From: Acidobacteriaceae bacterium
GTDB lineage: Bacteria; Acidobacteriota; Terriglobia; Terriglobales; Acidobacteriaceae
DNA length: 64,000 nt
Direction of reading: 5' to 3'
Assembly (NCBI GenBank): GCA_003170825.1
Contig: PMYL01000019.1
Location: 114,717-178,716, forward strand
Of the stretch, positions 24,981 to 32,591 are shown one piece after another; the stretch's first letter is position 1; each line of letters begins with the position of its first letter. A program made the translations under genes and the position numbers. The notes under the pieces were generated by a model. It ran no database searches and was not told the origin of the DNA. It saw only the letters and a program-made list of their open reading frames with translations.

Positions 24981-27494
24981 GTGGGCTGTTGGGAGATAAA
25001 ACGGAAATTCCGGTTTTTCTCCATGCCGCGTCTTGACTGCGCGAAGAGGGTCATCCCCGGCCTGCTTCTTCTCTTCTGCACAGTCCTTGCAGACGGGCAG
25101 CCGCCAGCCGTTCGCGCGCCGGTCATCTTAACGGTCGTGGACGAAAATGGCCTGGCGGTTTCCGGCGCGCAGGTTACTGTTCTTGAGCCGGGACTCACGG
25201 CCGTCCGGCTGTGGACCGACTATGCCGGCCATTGCGCCTACATCCCTCGCCAGGACGCGCCTTACCGGATTCGCGTGGAGAAGCCCGGATTTTATCAGAC
25301 CGTGGAGATCGAGGTGGACGCGCGCCTGAACAGCGTCCAGGCGGTGCTGAACCACGAACAGATCGTACAGCAGCAGGTGAACGTAACCGCGTCGGTTCCC
25401 GGCATCGATACCGAACAGACCTCCGACAAGAGCGCCATGAATACGCCGGAGATCGTGAACGTTCCGTATCCTACCTCCCGCGATATCCGCAACTTGCTGC
25501 CGTTCTATCCCGGCGTGGTGCAGGATGCGACCGGGCAGGTTCATGTGGCCGGAGCGCAAACCTGGGCGACCCTGGCCCTGATGGATGGACTCGATATCCG
25601 CTCTCCGGTGAACGGCACGCTGGATATGCGGATCAGCGCCGACGCGGTTCGTTCCATCGATGCGGAGACAACCCGCTATCCGGTGGAATTCGGCAGAACC
25701 ACCGGGGGCGTGCTCGGGTTATACACCGGAATGGGCGACAACAAGTTCCGCTTCAATGCGACAAACTTTATTCCGTCTTTCCGCGACCTCAACGGGATTC
25801 GCTTCGACAAGTTTGTTCCCCGCCTCACCTTTTCCGGACCTCTGGCACGCAACCGCGCGTGGTTCTTCGACGGCCTGGAGGCGGAATACGACAACATCTA
25901 TATCACTGAGCTCCCAGCCAACGCCGATACGAACGAGTTGCTGCGAGGCAGCAACCTGGTGAAGATGCAGGTAAATCTGGCCCCCGCCAACATCCTGACC
26001 GGCGGCCTGCTGTTCAACGATTACCATTCGCCCTACGAGGGCATCTCTTCGCTGAGGCCGCAACAGAGCACCACAAAACGCGATACCATCGCCTGGCTCC
26101 CCTATCTGCGCGACCAGTGGAGCTTCGGCTCCGGCGCGCTGCTGGACGCCGGCATCGGGGTGATGCGTTTCCGCGACGGCTACGAACCGCATGGAGACAG
26201 TCCTTACGAAATCACGCCGGAACTTCCCATAGGCAGCTATTTCGAGAACCTTACCGGACGTTCGCAGCGGATCGAAGGAACCGCAGCCTTGTATCTGCCT
26301 CCGCTGCACTGGGCCGGACGCCATGATCTGAAGCTCGGCATCGATTCAGACCATATCGGCTTTGACGAAAACGTCACGCGCGCGCCGGTCGGTTATCTGC
26401 GCGAGGACGGAACACTGTTGCGCCAAAGCGTCTTCCCGCAGACAGCGCCGTTTACACGCCACAACGTCGAAGTGGGCGCGTACGCTCAGGACCGCTGGCT
26501 GGCGCGGCCGGGACTGCTTGTCGAGCCGGGCCTGCGCCTGGACTGGGACGAGATCGTCCGGCGCCCACTCTTATCGCCGCGGATTGCCGCCACCTACTCG
26601 CCGCCAGGCAGCGAAGGCACGACCAAACTGTCGGCCGGCGTTGGGCTTTATTACGAGCACACGCAACTGGAATACCTTGTGCGCGCGCTGGCGGGAGTCC
26701 GCTACGACACGTACTTCGCAGCGGACGGGGTGACTCCTGCCTGCGCGCCGGAAGAGACGAATTTCACTGCCAACGATGCCTCCCGGCGGCAGGCCCGGGC
26801 CGTCAACTGGAGCCTTGGCGCGGAACAAAAACTTCCCGGCTCGATCTTTGCCGGAGCGAACTTCCTTGAGAAGCGCGGATCCAATGGCTTCGTGTATGCG
26901 AATGAAAGCGGGCCCGCGGCGCTGTGGGGAAACTATGTGTTGACCAATGCGAGACAGGACCACTACGACTCCGTGGAGTTCGACGCCCGGCGCTTGTTTG
27001 CGAACGGATATACGCTGTTTGTGTCGTATACACGCTCCTCGGCGCGCACCAACGCGGCGCTCGACTACTTGCCCACCGTATCGCAACTCGGTCCGCAACA
27101 GAGCGGGCCCCTGGCCTGGGATGCGCCCAACCGCGTGATTTCCCGGGGTTGGCTGCCCTTGCCGCTGCCAAAATTCAAGAAGAACTGGGACTTTGTTTAC
27201 ACGCTCGACTGGCACACCGGGTTTCCGTTCACCTCAGTCAACGCAAACCAGCAGGTGATTGGAGCGGCGGGATCGCAACGGTTTCCGGATTATCTCAACT
27301 TCAGTCCGGGGCTGGAATTGAGATTTCACTTCCGCGGCGCATATTATGGATTGCGCGGCGTGCTGGAAAATGCTACCGGCAGCGCAAATCCGCTGATCGT
27401 CAACAATGTGGTGGATTCACCGGAGTACCGGACCTTCAGTGAATTCCAGGGCAGAGGCTTGACGGCGCGCATTCGGCTGATCGGGGCGAAGTAG
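24981..27494 (+). CDS. TonB-dependent receptor with carboxypeptidase-regulatory-like domain
   Basis: An 837-residue outer-membrane receptor. Order: signal peptide (VIPGLLLLFCTVLADG), beta-sandwich CarboxypepD_reg-like domain (about 45-120, VILTVVDENGLAVSGAQVTV), plug (about 155-240, with LALMDGLDIR and VEFGRTTGG), then a large barrel. This 'OAR-like' architecture is greatly expanded in Acidobacteriota and is usually linked to uptake of large organic molecules. The GTG at 24981 has AGAAGG 7 bp upstream; an ATG at 25023 would give a shorter leader but lacks a ribosome site. No TonB box is obvious to me. The gene stands alone, so the substrate cannot be inferred. Confidence 0.88.
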   Translation: MGCWEIKRKFRFFSMPRLDCAKRVIPGLLLLFCTVLADGQPPAVRAPVILTVVDENGLAVSGAQVTVLEPGLTAVRLWTDYAGHCAYIPRQDAPYRIRVEKPGFYQTVEIEVDARLNSVQAVLNHEQIVQQQVNVTASVPGIDTEQTSDKSAMNTPEIVNVPYPTSRDIRNLLPFYPGVVQDATGQVHVAGAQTWATLALMDGLDIRSPVNGTLDMRISADAVRSIDAETTRYPVEFGRTTGGVLGLYTGMGDNKFRFNATNFIPSFRDLNGIRFDKFVPRLTFSGPLARNRAWFFDGLEAEYDNIYITELPANADTNELLRGSNLVKMQVNLAPANILTGGLLFNDYHSPYEGISSLRPQQSTTKRDTIAWLPYLRDQWSFGSGALLDAGIGVMRFRDGYEPHGDSPYEITPELPIGSYFENLTGRSQRIEGTAALYLPPLHWAGRHDLKLGIDSDHIGFDENVTRAPVGYLREDGTLLRQSVFPQTAPFTRHNVEVGAYAQDRWLARPGLLVEPGLRLDWDEIVRRPLLSPRIAATYSPPGSEGTTKLSAGVGLYYEHTQLEYLVRALAGVRYDTYFAADGVTPACAPEETNFTANDASRRQARAVNWSLGAEQKLPGSIFAGANFLEKRGSNGFVYANESGPAALWGNYVLTNARQDHYDSVEFDARRLFANGYTLFVSYTRSSARTNAALDYLPTVSQLGPQQSGPLAWDAPNRVISRGWLPLPLPKFKKNWDFVYTLDWHTGFPFTSVNANQQVIGAAGSQRFPDYLNFSPGLELRFHFRGAYYGLRGVLENATGSANPLIVNNVVDSPEYRTFSEFQGRGLTARIRLIGAK

Positions 27495-27548
27495 AGCTAC
27501 GGCATTTTCAGAGATAGCGTGGTGTTTTGAGAGTCGTGCAGGGCCGTC

Positions 27549-27630
27549 GCTCCTTCCACTCCAGCGACGGAGACCTGTCCTCACCCCAGCGACGAGGAGT
27601 CCGCCGCGGCGGACCCCTGAGGGAAAGCTC
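27549..27630. repeat. REP-like palindromic element after the TonB receptor
   Basis: Contains CACTCCAGCGAC and CACCCCAGCGAC in direct order, then CCGCCGCGGCGG and GGACCCCTG. The modules match those at 40.9, 53.4 and 57.8 kb. It lies between two convergent genes and may act as a bidirectional transcription or mRNA-end barrier. Confidence 0.6.
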
Positions 27631-27660
27631 AATGCGTAGTGGAACTTAATCAGAGGTTCC

Positions 27661-28425
27661 TTAGCGGGTTCCGTTGCCCGCAGAGGATGCCGCTGAGGCC
27701 ACCGACTGCCTGGCCTGCGCCTCGCGCGCATGCACACGCCGGTTGAACTCGTGAATCACGCGAGCCACGTAGGCCCTGGTCTCGCGGTAGGGAGGAATGC
27801 CGTTGTACTTGTCCACCGCTTCCGGTCCCGCATTGTAGGCCGCCAGCGCCAGGGCCAGGTGGTCGTGGTAGCGGGTGAGCAGCGCGTCCAGGTAGGCCGT
27901 GCCGCCGCGCACATTCTGCTCCGGCTTGAAGCTGTCTTCCACGCCCAGTCCGGCGGCCGTCCCCGGCATCAACTGCATCAGCCCGCGTGCGCCGGCGCGG
28001 CTTACGGCGCGAGCATTGCCGCCGCTCTCGGCCTTCACCACGCTGGCCAGCAGGTCCACGTCCAGGTTATGGTCATTGCCGGCTTTGACCAGCATCTCGT
28101 GCAAGTCTGCCGGGGAAAGCCCGGCGGCCGGGCTGGCGGCCGGTGAGGCTATGGGCGACTCTTCCGCGAAGGTTGGCGGCGCAGGCGGATCGGGAACCTG
28201 CTCGACCCCGGCGATCTCTTGCGGCGCGAACTCGATGTAGCTGTCCTCGCCGGCGCTCAGGTAGAGCCGGACGCGCCCCTCGACCTCAGTGTGATGGTGG
28301 CAGCGCATCTCGAAGCCGTTGCGCAAGGTCACGCTCTCGGCTGCCCGCGCTACCGCCGCAAGGCTCGCCAAGGCCGCCAGGGCCCCTACCGTGATGAAAA
28401 TATTCCCGCGCATTCCCAATCGCAC
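27661..28425 (-). CDS. Lytic transglycosylase (SLT domain)
   Basis: A 254-residue exported murein lytic transglycosylase that cleaves the MurNAc-GlcNAc bond. Signal peptide: GALAALASLAAVARA. The middle is a Pro/Ala-rich spacer; the SLT domain covers about residues 105-235. It shows the catalytic Glu in VVKAESGGNARAVS, then GLMQLMPGTAAGLGV, NVRGGTAYLDALL and LALAAYNAGPEAVDKY. The start is a GTG at 28425 with AGGA 7 bp upstream; an ATG at 28413 is possible. It is 21 bp downstream of the HAD gene on the same strand, so co-transcription is likely. It may serve cell-wall turnover or insertion of envelope machines. Confidence 0.92.
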   Translation of the reverse strand: MRLGMRGNIFITVGALAALASLAAVARAAESVTLRNGFEMRCHHHTEVEGRVRLYLSAGEDSYIEFAPQEIAGVEQVPDPPAPPTFAEESPIASPAASPAAGLSPADLHEMLVKAGNDHNLDVDLLASVVKAESGGNARAVSRAGARGLMQLMPGTAAGLGVEDSFKPEQNVRGGTAYLDALLTRYHDHLALALAAYNAGPEAVDKYNGIPPYRETRAYVARVIHEFNRRVHAREAQARQSVASAASSAGNGTR

Positions 28426-28446
28426 TTCTCCATCCTAACCTTGCGG

Positions 28447-29328
28447 TCACACTTTGGCAGCAGAAAACTTTGCCACGGCAGCTTCCAGCACCACGGCCAC
28501 GCCATCCTCGTCATTGGGCGGGGCTTGCTCCCAGCCGCGCACCCTGGCCATGGCGCGCAACTCGCCGGCCGCGTTGCCCATCATCACGCCCTGGCCGGCC
28601 CACTCCAGCATACCCACGTCGTTCCAGTTATCGCCAATGGCCATGGTCTCCTTGCGGTCCACGCCCAGCCGGGCGGCAAGTCTTTCGAGCGCCCAGCCCT
28701 TGGAGACTCCCGGCGGCAAGAGGTCCAGGATCGACAGGTCGCGCTCCGGATACTCGGTCTTGATGCACTCGCAACTGCCGCTCCACTCGCTGGCCTTGAG
28801 CGCTTTCTCAGCCTCTCTCATCTTTCCCAGATTTCCAGTCACCATGCCCTGAATGGGGTCTTCGCCGTCCGTGAGCGCCCGTTCCAGCGGCTTGACCACC
28901 TCAATGGCGTTGCGGTTGGCCTCGACCCAAAGAGCGATTCGCCCTTGCGCCTGTTCCAGGTCTTCGAGAACCAGTTCGCCGCGTCCCGGCTTGTCAAACG
29001 TGAAAACCATGGTCCCGAACTCCCTGAGCAGCTGGCACAGCCCGCGCGCGACTTGAGCCTGGAGCTGGCAGCGGTCGATCGGCTCGCCGCTCAGAGTTCG
29101 GGTCACTGCACCATTGGACGTAATAAGGGGCGTATCCGCTCGCAGGCCCAGGCCCTCGAGCAGCGGCGCCGTATAGGCCGTGCGCCTTCCGGTAGCGATG
29201 GCCACCGCGATTCCGGCCTCCTGCGCGGCCTTGAGCGCCTGCGCAGTCCGCCGGCTTATCTCCCGCGCAAAGGTCGGCAGCAGGGTGCCATCCATGTCAA
29301 TTGCTACCAGCCGGAGCGGAGGGTGCAT
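28447..29328 (-). CDS. HAD-superfamily (Cof-type) phosphatase
   Basis: A 293-residue cytoplasmic HAD hydrolase of the Cof/YbiV subfamily (type IIB cap), which dephosphorylates sugar phosphates or cofactors. Motif I is VAIDMDGTLLP, motif II is LITSNGAV, the lysine region is near KGWALERLAARLGVD, and motif IV is MAIGDNWNDVGMLEWAG. The start at 29328 places motif I ten residues in, as usual; the frame is open 21 codons further but with no similarity. It precedes the lytic transglycosylase by 21 bp. The substrate cannot be predicted. Confidence 0.93.
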   Translation of the reverse strand: MHPPLRLVAIDMDGTLLPTFAREISRRTAQALKAAQEAGIAVAIATGRRTAYTAPLLEGLGLRADTPLITSNGAVTRTLSGEPIDRCQLQAQVARGLCQLLREFGTMVFTFDKPGRGELVLEDLEQAQGRIALWVEANRNAIEVVKPLERALTDGEDPIQGMVTGNLGKMREAEKALKASEWSGSCECIKTEYPERDLSILDLLPPGVSKGWALERLAARLGVDRKETMAIGDNWNDVGMLEWAGQGVMMGNAAGELRAMARVRGWEQAPPNDEDGVAVVLEAAVAKFSAAKV

Positions 29329-29426
29329 GTGTCCAGTGTATCGGGCGGGAGGGTGGCAGGGATGAACGCAGGTCTCTGTGACGGCGGTCATGCCCAGATC
29401 GGCTGGCGGGTTGATATCGTTGCGCC

Positions 29427-30329
29427 ATGAAAAAGTGCGGGTTAGCTCTCATCGCGCTGCTGTCGATCTGTCCGCTGATGGCCCAAAACGCTGCGCCGAA
29501 GGCTCCTTCTGCCGCAGCGGAGATTTTCCTGGTCGGCAGCGAGCACAACATGCACTTTGAGGAGCGTTATCACTACTCGCTCATCGACTTGCAGGCCCAG
29601 GTCAGGTCGGTGCATCCGGATGTGGTCTGCGGAGAGATTACGCCGGAGGCTTACAACGGGCCGATGGAAGGAAACTTTCCTCCCGAGGTGGCCATGCTGG
29701 CCGAGATGGCTCCGGGCTGGGGCATGCGCTTCATTCCCGCCGACTGGCGAGTGAGTTTCGCCTGGCAGGATCGCGCTACCCGGCAATTGTCCCAAGACAA
29801 GAAGAAATCTGCCGAACTCGATGCCGAAGAGAACAAGGATAAGGCTTATTATGACGGCTTCTCCGGCGTATCGCTCTACGATTCTACGAGTGGTTCGGCG
29901 GAGTTCCTGGCCATGGCCGATCACAAGTTCGAAGAAGTGGCTGGAGAGAACACGGTTGCCGATATTGCCTATGGTGCCTGGCACGAGCGCAACCGGAAGA
30001 TCGTGGAAAACTGCCTGACCGAAGCGGGTCCGGCCAGGCGCATCGTCTTTGTCTTCGGCAGCGGTCACCTTCCGCAACTGCGGCGGCAGTTGGCCGCGCG
30101 GGGGCTCGCGGCACAGATTCCGGCGCGGGCCTTCACTCCGGCGGGACTGGGAAACCTGCCGCCGTCCGTGATCGCCCGTTGGCAACGCAACCTCAAAAAT
30201 CTGGAAGGCATTGCGGACGGAACGGTTGCGGTCTCCGCCGACAATCGGGCCAAGGTGAAGGACACGAATCGGGCGCCTGTGCTGCGGAGCGAGATCGAGT
30301 TGTATCTGGCACGCGGGAAGGCCCGGTAG
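29427..30329 (+). CDS. Secreted TraB/ChaN-like protein
   Basis: A 300-residue protein with a signal peptide (CGLALIALLSICPLMAQ). The mature part begins IFLVGSEHNMHF, followed by VVCGEITPE and later VFVFGSGHLPQLRRQL. This His...Glu...His spacing (an early GxxH-like motif, GE, a late GxGHL) resembles the TraB/PrgY/ChaN/EreA group of putative metal-dependent hydrolases or haem-binding proteins. Similarity is at motif level only. It is transcribed divergently from the HAD gene. Expected location is the periplasm. Function is open; the superfamily call is moderately secure. Confidence 0.65.
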   Translation: MKKCGLALIALLSICPLMAQNAAPKAPSAAAEIFLVGSEHNMHFEERYHYSLIDLQAQVRSVHPDVVCGEITPEAYNGPMEGNFPPEVAMLAEMAPGWGMRFIPADWRVSFAWQDRATRQLSQDKKKSAELDAEENKDKAYYDGFSGVSLYDSTSGSAEFLAMADHKFEEVAGENTVADIAYGAWHERNRKIVENCLTEAGPARRIVFVFGSGHLPQLRRQLAARGLAAQIPARAFTPAGLGNLPPSVIARWQRNLKNLEGIADGTVAVSADNRAKVKDTNRAPVLRSEIELYLARGKAR

Positions 30330-30376
30330 GGTCGATGTTGTACTCGAAGCCGGCCGTATCCGGTAGTCTTTTGAGT

Positions 30377-30580
30377 ATGGAACGGATTTGCAGCCAGTGC
30401 CGTGCCGTGCTGAAACTGGAAGCCGTTGTCGACTGGTGTCCCGCGTGCGGTGGAGCGTTGATTGAGCGGGCCAGCGCGCCCGCACTCGACCAACCCGCCG
30501 GGCCTGCCGCCGAGGTCGATCATCGCGGCATCGTTCTGCCCCGGCGTCATGCGCTGGGCGGGATTATTACGCCGCAGTGA
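30377..30580 (+). CDS. Small zinc-ribbon protein
   Basis: A possible 67-residue protein starting at the ATG at 30377. It has two CxxC knuckles, ICSQC and WCPACGG, separated by 15 residues, which would bind one zinc ion; the tail is Pro/Ala-rich. No strong ribosome site is seen. The gene is convergent with the downstream toxin gene. Zinc ribbons of this kind are usually uncharacterised; the coding call rests mainly on the paired knuckles. Confidence 0.45.
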   Translation: MERICSQCRAVLKLEAVVDWCPACGGALIERASAPALDQPAGPAAEVDHRGIVLPRRHALGGIITPQ

Positions 30581-30598
30581 GTTTTCCGCGGCAGGGAA

Positions 30599-31027
30599 TC
30601 AGGGACTTGTATCAAGTCCAACCGCTTCGGCCAGCCTGGCCTGCCGCTCATCGAAGGTCCAGAAGCGTTGCGCCTTCAATTCCAGCGCGCAGGCAACGTG
30701 CAGCGAGTCCAGGGTGCGGACGCCTAGGGTGGGACCGTACCGCCGGGCGAGATCGGCGCAGGTCTCCCAGGCGTGAGAAGGAAATCCCACCCCAGTCCAG
30801 ACCCCATCGGCGCAATCGCGCTTGAAATCACTCCAGACCTGATCCGCATCTGCCGGGGTGAGTCGCTTCAGAAACACCTGCTGAAAGATCGCGTTTGCCA
30901 GTTCGGCACGATTGAAGTCAGTGAGCCACACGGAGGGGCTGCCAGCCATACACGTGTCAACGCGCACGGAATGCGCGTCCGTGATGTAGCTTGAAACCAG
31001 AAAGCTTGAGTCAACGTAAGCGCTCAA
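30599..31027 (-). CDS. PIN-domain toxin (VapC-like)
   Basis: A 142-residue PIN-domain ribonuclease. Acidic residues expected in the active site are visible: Asp in AYVDSSFLVSS, Glu in NRAELANAIF, Asp in RTLDSLHVACALE and Asp in WTFDERQARLA. It starts with a TTG that overlaps the antitoxin stop as TTGA, so its translation should be coupled to the antitoxin. Full length and intact. The partner is a Phd/YefM-type antitoxin, a common pairing for this PIN subgroup. Confidence 0.85.
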   Translation of the reverse strand: MSAYVDSSFLVSSYITDAHSVRVDTCMAGSPSVWLTDFNRAELANAIFQQVFLKRLTPADADQVWSDFKRDCADGVWTGVGFPSHAWETCADLARRYGPTLGVRTLDSLHVACALELKAQRFWTFDERQARLAEAVGLDTSP

Positions 31028-31266
31028 TAGCGGCTGTTCTCCCGATCGGCAATTAGATCGGCAACCGGGGTCAGCACACGGTCGCCAAATATCGCGCGGC
31101 GGCGCGCTGCGAAGTCCGGCATTTTCACGGGCTCAATCCTCGGTGACTCGGGCACAATGCGGGCCACAACGCGGTTCCGTTTGCGAAGCTCCACAACCTC
31201 ACCAGCCTCTAGCCAGGTGAAAAGCTGTCGAGTATCGCGGAGTTGGCGTGTGTTGATGCTGGGCAT
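31024..31266 (-). CDS. Phd/YefM-type antitoxin
   Basis: An 80-residue antitoxin. The N-terminal half (INTRQLRDTRQLFTWLEAGEVVELRKRNRVVARIVP) has the beta-alpha-beta pattern of the Phd/YefM DNA-binding fold. The C-terminal part, rich in Arg and Asp, would cover the toxin. It precedes its toxin and overlaps it by 4 bp. The ATG at 31266 is just downstream of a TGTGGCACA-AAATGTGGCACA direct repeat (31275-31295 on the + strand), a likely operator. Confidence 0.82.
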   Translation of the reverse strand: MPSINTRQLRDTRQLFTWLEAGEVVELRKRNRVVARIVPESPRIEPVKMPDFAARRRAIFGDRVLTPVADLIADRENSRY

Positions 31267-31274
31267 GATCTAAA

Positions 31275-31296
31275 TGTGGCACAAAATGTGGCACAT
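31275..31296 (-). promoter_or_regulatory. Direct-repeat operator candidate of the Phd/PIN pair
   Basis: Two copies of TGTGGCACA separated by 3 bp sit directly upstream of the antitoxin start. Repeats at this location are typical of autoregulated toxin-antitoxin operons. Role inferred. Confidence 0.45.
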
Positions 31297-31318
31297 TGTC
31301 AACGCCGCTCAGACCGTC

Positions 31319-32569
31319 TCACTCATACCGCAGCGCCTCGGCGGGCAGGATGCTGGCGGCGGCGGATGAGGGGTAGAGCGTGGCCAGCAGCGAAATTCCG
31401 ATGGAGACTGCGGCTACGATGAGGCCATCGAGGGGGCGAGGCGCGAAGGGCAGCGTGTCGATGGAGTAGACCTCGGCGGAGAGATGGATGAAGTGATAAT
31501 GCCCGCCGGCCCATGCGGCCAGGTAGCCGAGCGCGAGGCCCACTGCCGTGCCAATGAGGCTGATGAGGAATCCTTGCAGCAGGAAGATGCGGCGGACCTG
31601 GCCGGGCTCGACGCCGAAGCTCATCATCACGGCGATGTCGCGAGTCTTCTCCATCACCATCATGGTGAGAGCGATGAGAATGTTGAGCGCGGCGACGATG
31701 ACGATGAGGGCAATCACGATGAAAGTGACCACCTGTTCGAGCTTGAGGGCGCGGAAGAGTTCGCGGTTCTGCTCCATCCAGTTGGTGGTCATGTAGCCCT
31801 TACCGGCGGCCTGCTCGATGGCGTGAGCAATCTCCGGAGCGCGATCCAGATCGTCCACCTTGAAGCTGATCACCGACAGCAGGTCCGGCTCGCTGAACAG
31901 ACGCTGCGCATCGGCCAGGCGCAGGAAGCCTATCTGCGCGTCGTACTGGTAAAAGCCGGAGTGGAATGTGCCCGCGAGGCGAAAATGCACGTACTTGGGG
32001 ATGATGCCGAACGGAGTCATCTCCCCCTGCGGGCTGATAATCATCACGGAATCGCCAACGGATGCGCCGACGGTCTCCGCCAGATCTTTGCCCAGGACGA
32101 TCGGCGGAAGTTCCGCGTTCACCGCGGAGGCCGGCTCCAGCTGCGGTTCCAGCGCGCGCACCGAGCCCGGCGTGGCCGTGGTCAGCAAGTCGCTCACTGT
32201 CTGTTCCTCATCGGGCAGAATGCCTTCCAGCAGCGCGCCTCCATCGCGGGCTCCGCGCGCAACCAGCACCTGCTCGTAGAGCCCTGGCGAAGCCGCGGTG
32301 ACGTGAGGCGCCTTGCGCAGCCGGTCGAGCAGCGGCCGCCAGTCGCGGATGCCGTCATCCTTCACGCGCATCAGTTGCACATGCGCGCTGGATCCCAGCA
32401 GCCGGTCCTGCAGGTCGCGTTTCATGCCGTTGGTGATGGCCAGCGCGATGATCAGCGCGGCTACCCCCGCGGCCACCCCGGCAATGGAGATGGTGGTGAC
32501 CACGCCCACCACGGCCTGCCGCCGTTTGGCTCTGAGGTACCGCGCCGCCAGAAAGAGTTCGAATCGCAT
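31319..32569 (-). CDS. LolC/E-type ABC transporter permease
   Basis: A 416-residue inner-membrane permease of the MacB_PCD-FtsX architecture, as in lipoprotein-releasing LolC/LolE. The first helix follows MRFELFLAARYLRAKRRQ; a periplasmic domain of about 220 residues follows; three C-terminal helices begin with VVTFIVIALIVIVAALNIL. The C-terminus LPAEALRYE is typical. The ATG at 32569 is preferred to an adjacent TTG. No ATPase (LolD) gene is adjacent, so it must use one encoded elsewhere. It lies 22 bp downstream of the beta-propeller gene on the same strand. Confidence 0.9.
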   Translation of the reverse strand: MRFELFLAARYLRAKRRQAVVGVVTTISIAGVAAGVAALIIALAITNGMKRDLQDRLLGSSAHVQLMRVKDDGIRDWRPLLDRLRKAPHVTAASPGLYEQVLVARGARDGGALLEGILPDEEQTVSDLLTTATPGSVRALEPQLEPASAVNAELPPIVLGKDLAETVGASVGDSVMIISPQGEMTPFGIIPKYVHFRLAGTFHSGFYQYDAQIGFLRLADAQRLFSEPDLLSVISFKVDDLDRAPEIAHAIEQAAGKGYMTTNWMEQNRELFRALKLEQVVTFIVIALIVIVAALNILIALTMMVMEKTRDIAVMMSFGVEPGQVRRIFLLQGFLISLIGTAVGLALGYLAAWAGGHYHFIHLSAEVYSIDTLPFAPRPLDGLIVAAVSIGISLLATLYPSSAAASILPAEALRYE

Positions 32570-32591
32570 CAAGTCTGCCTTGCTCGCGCGC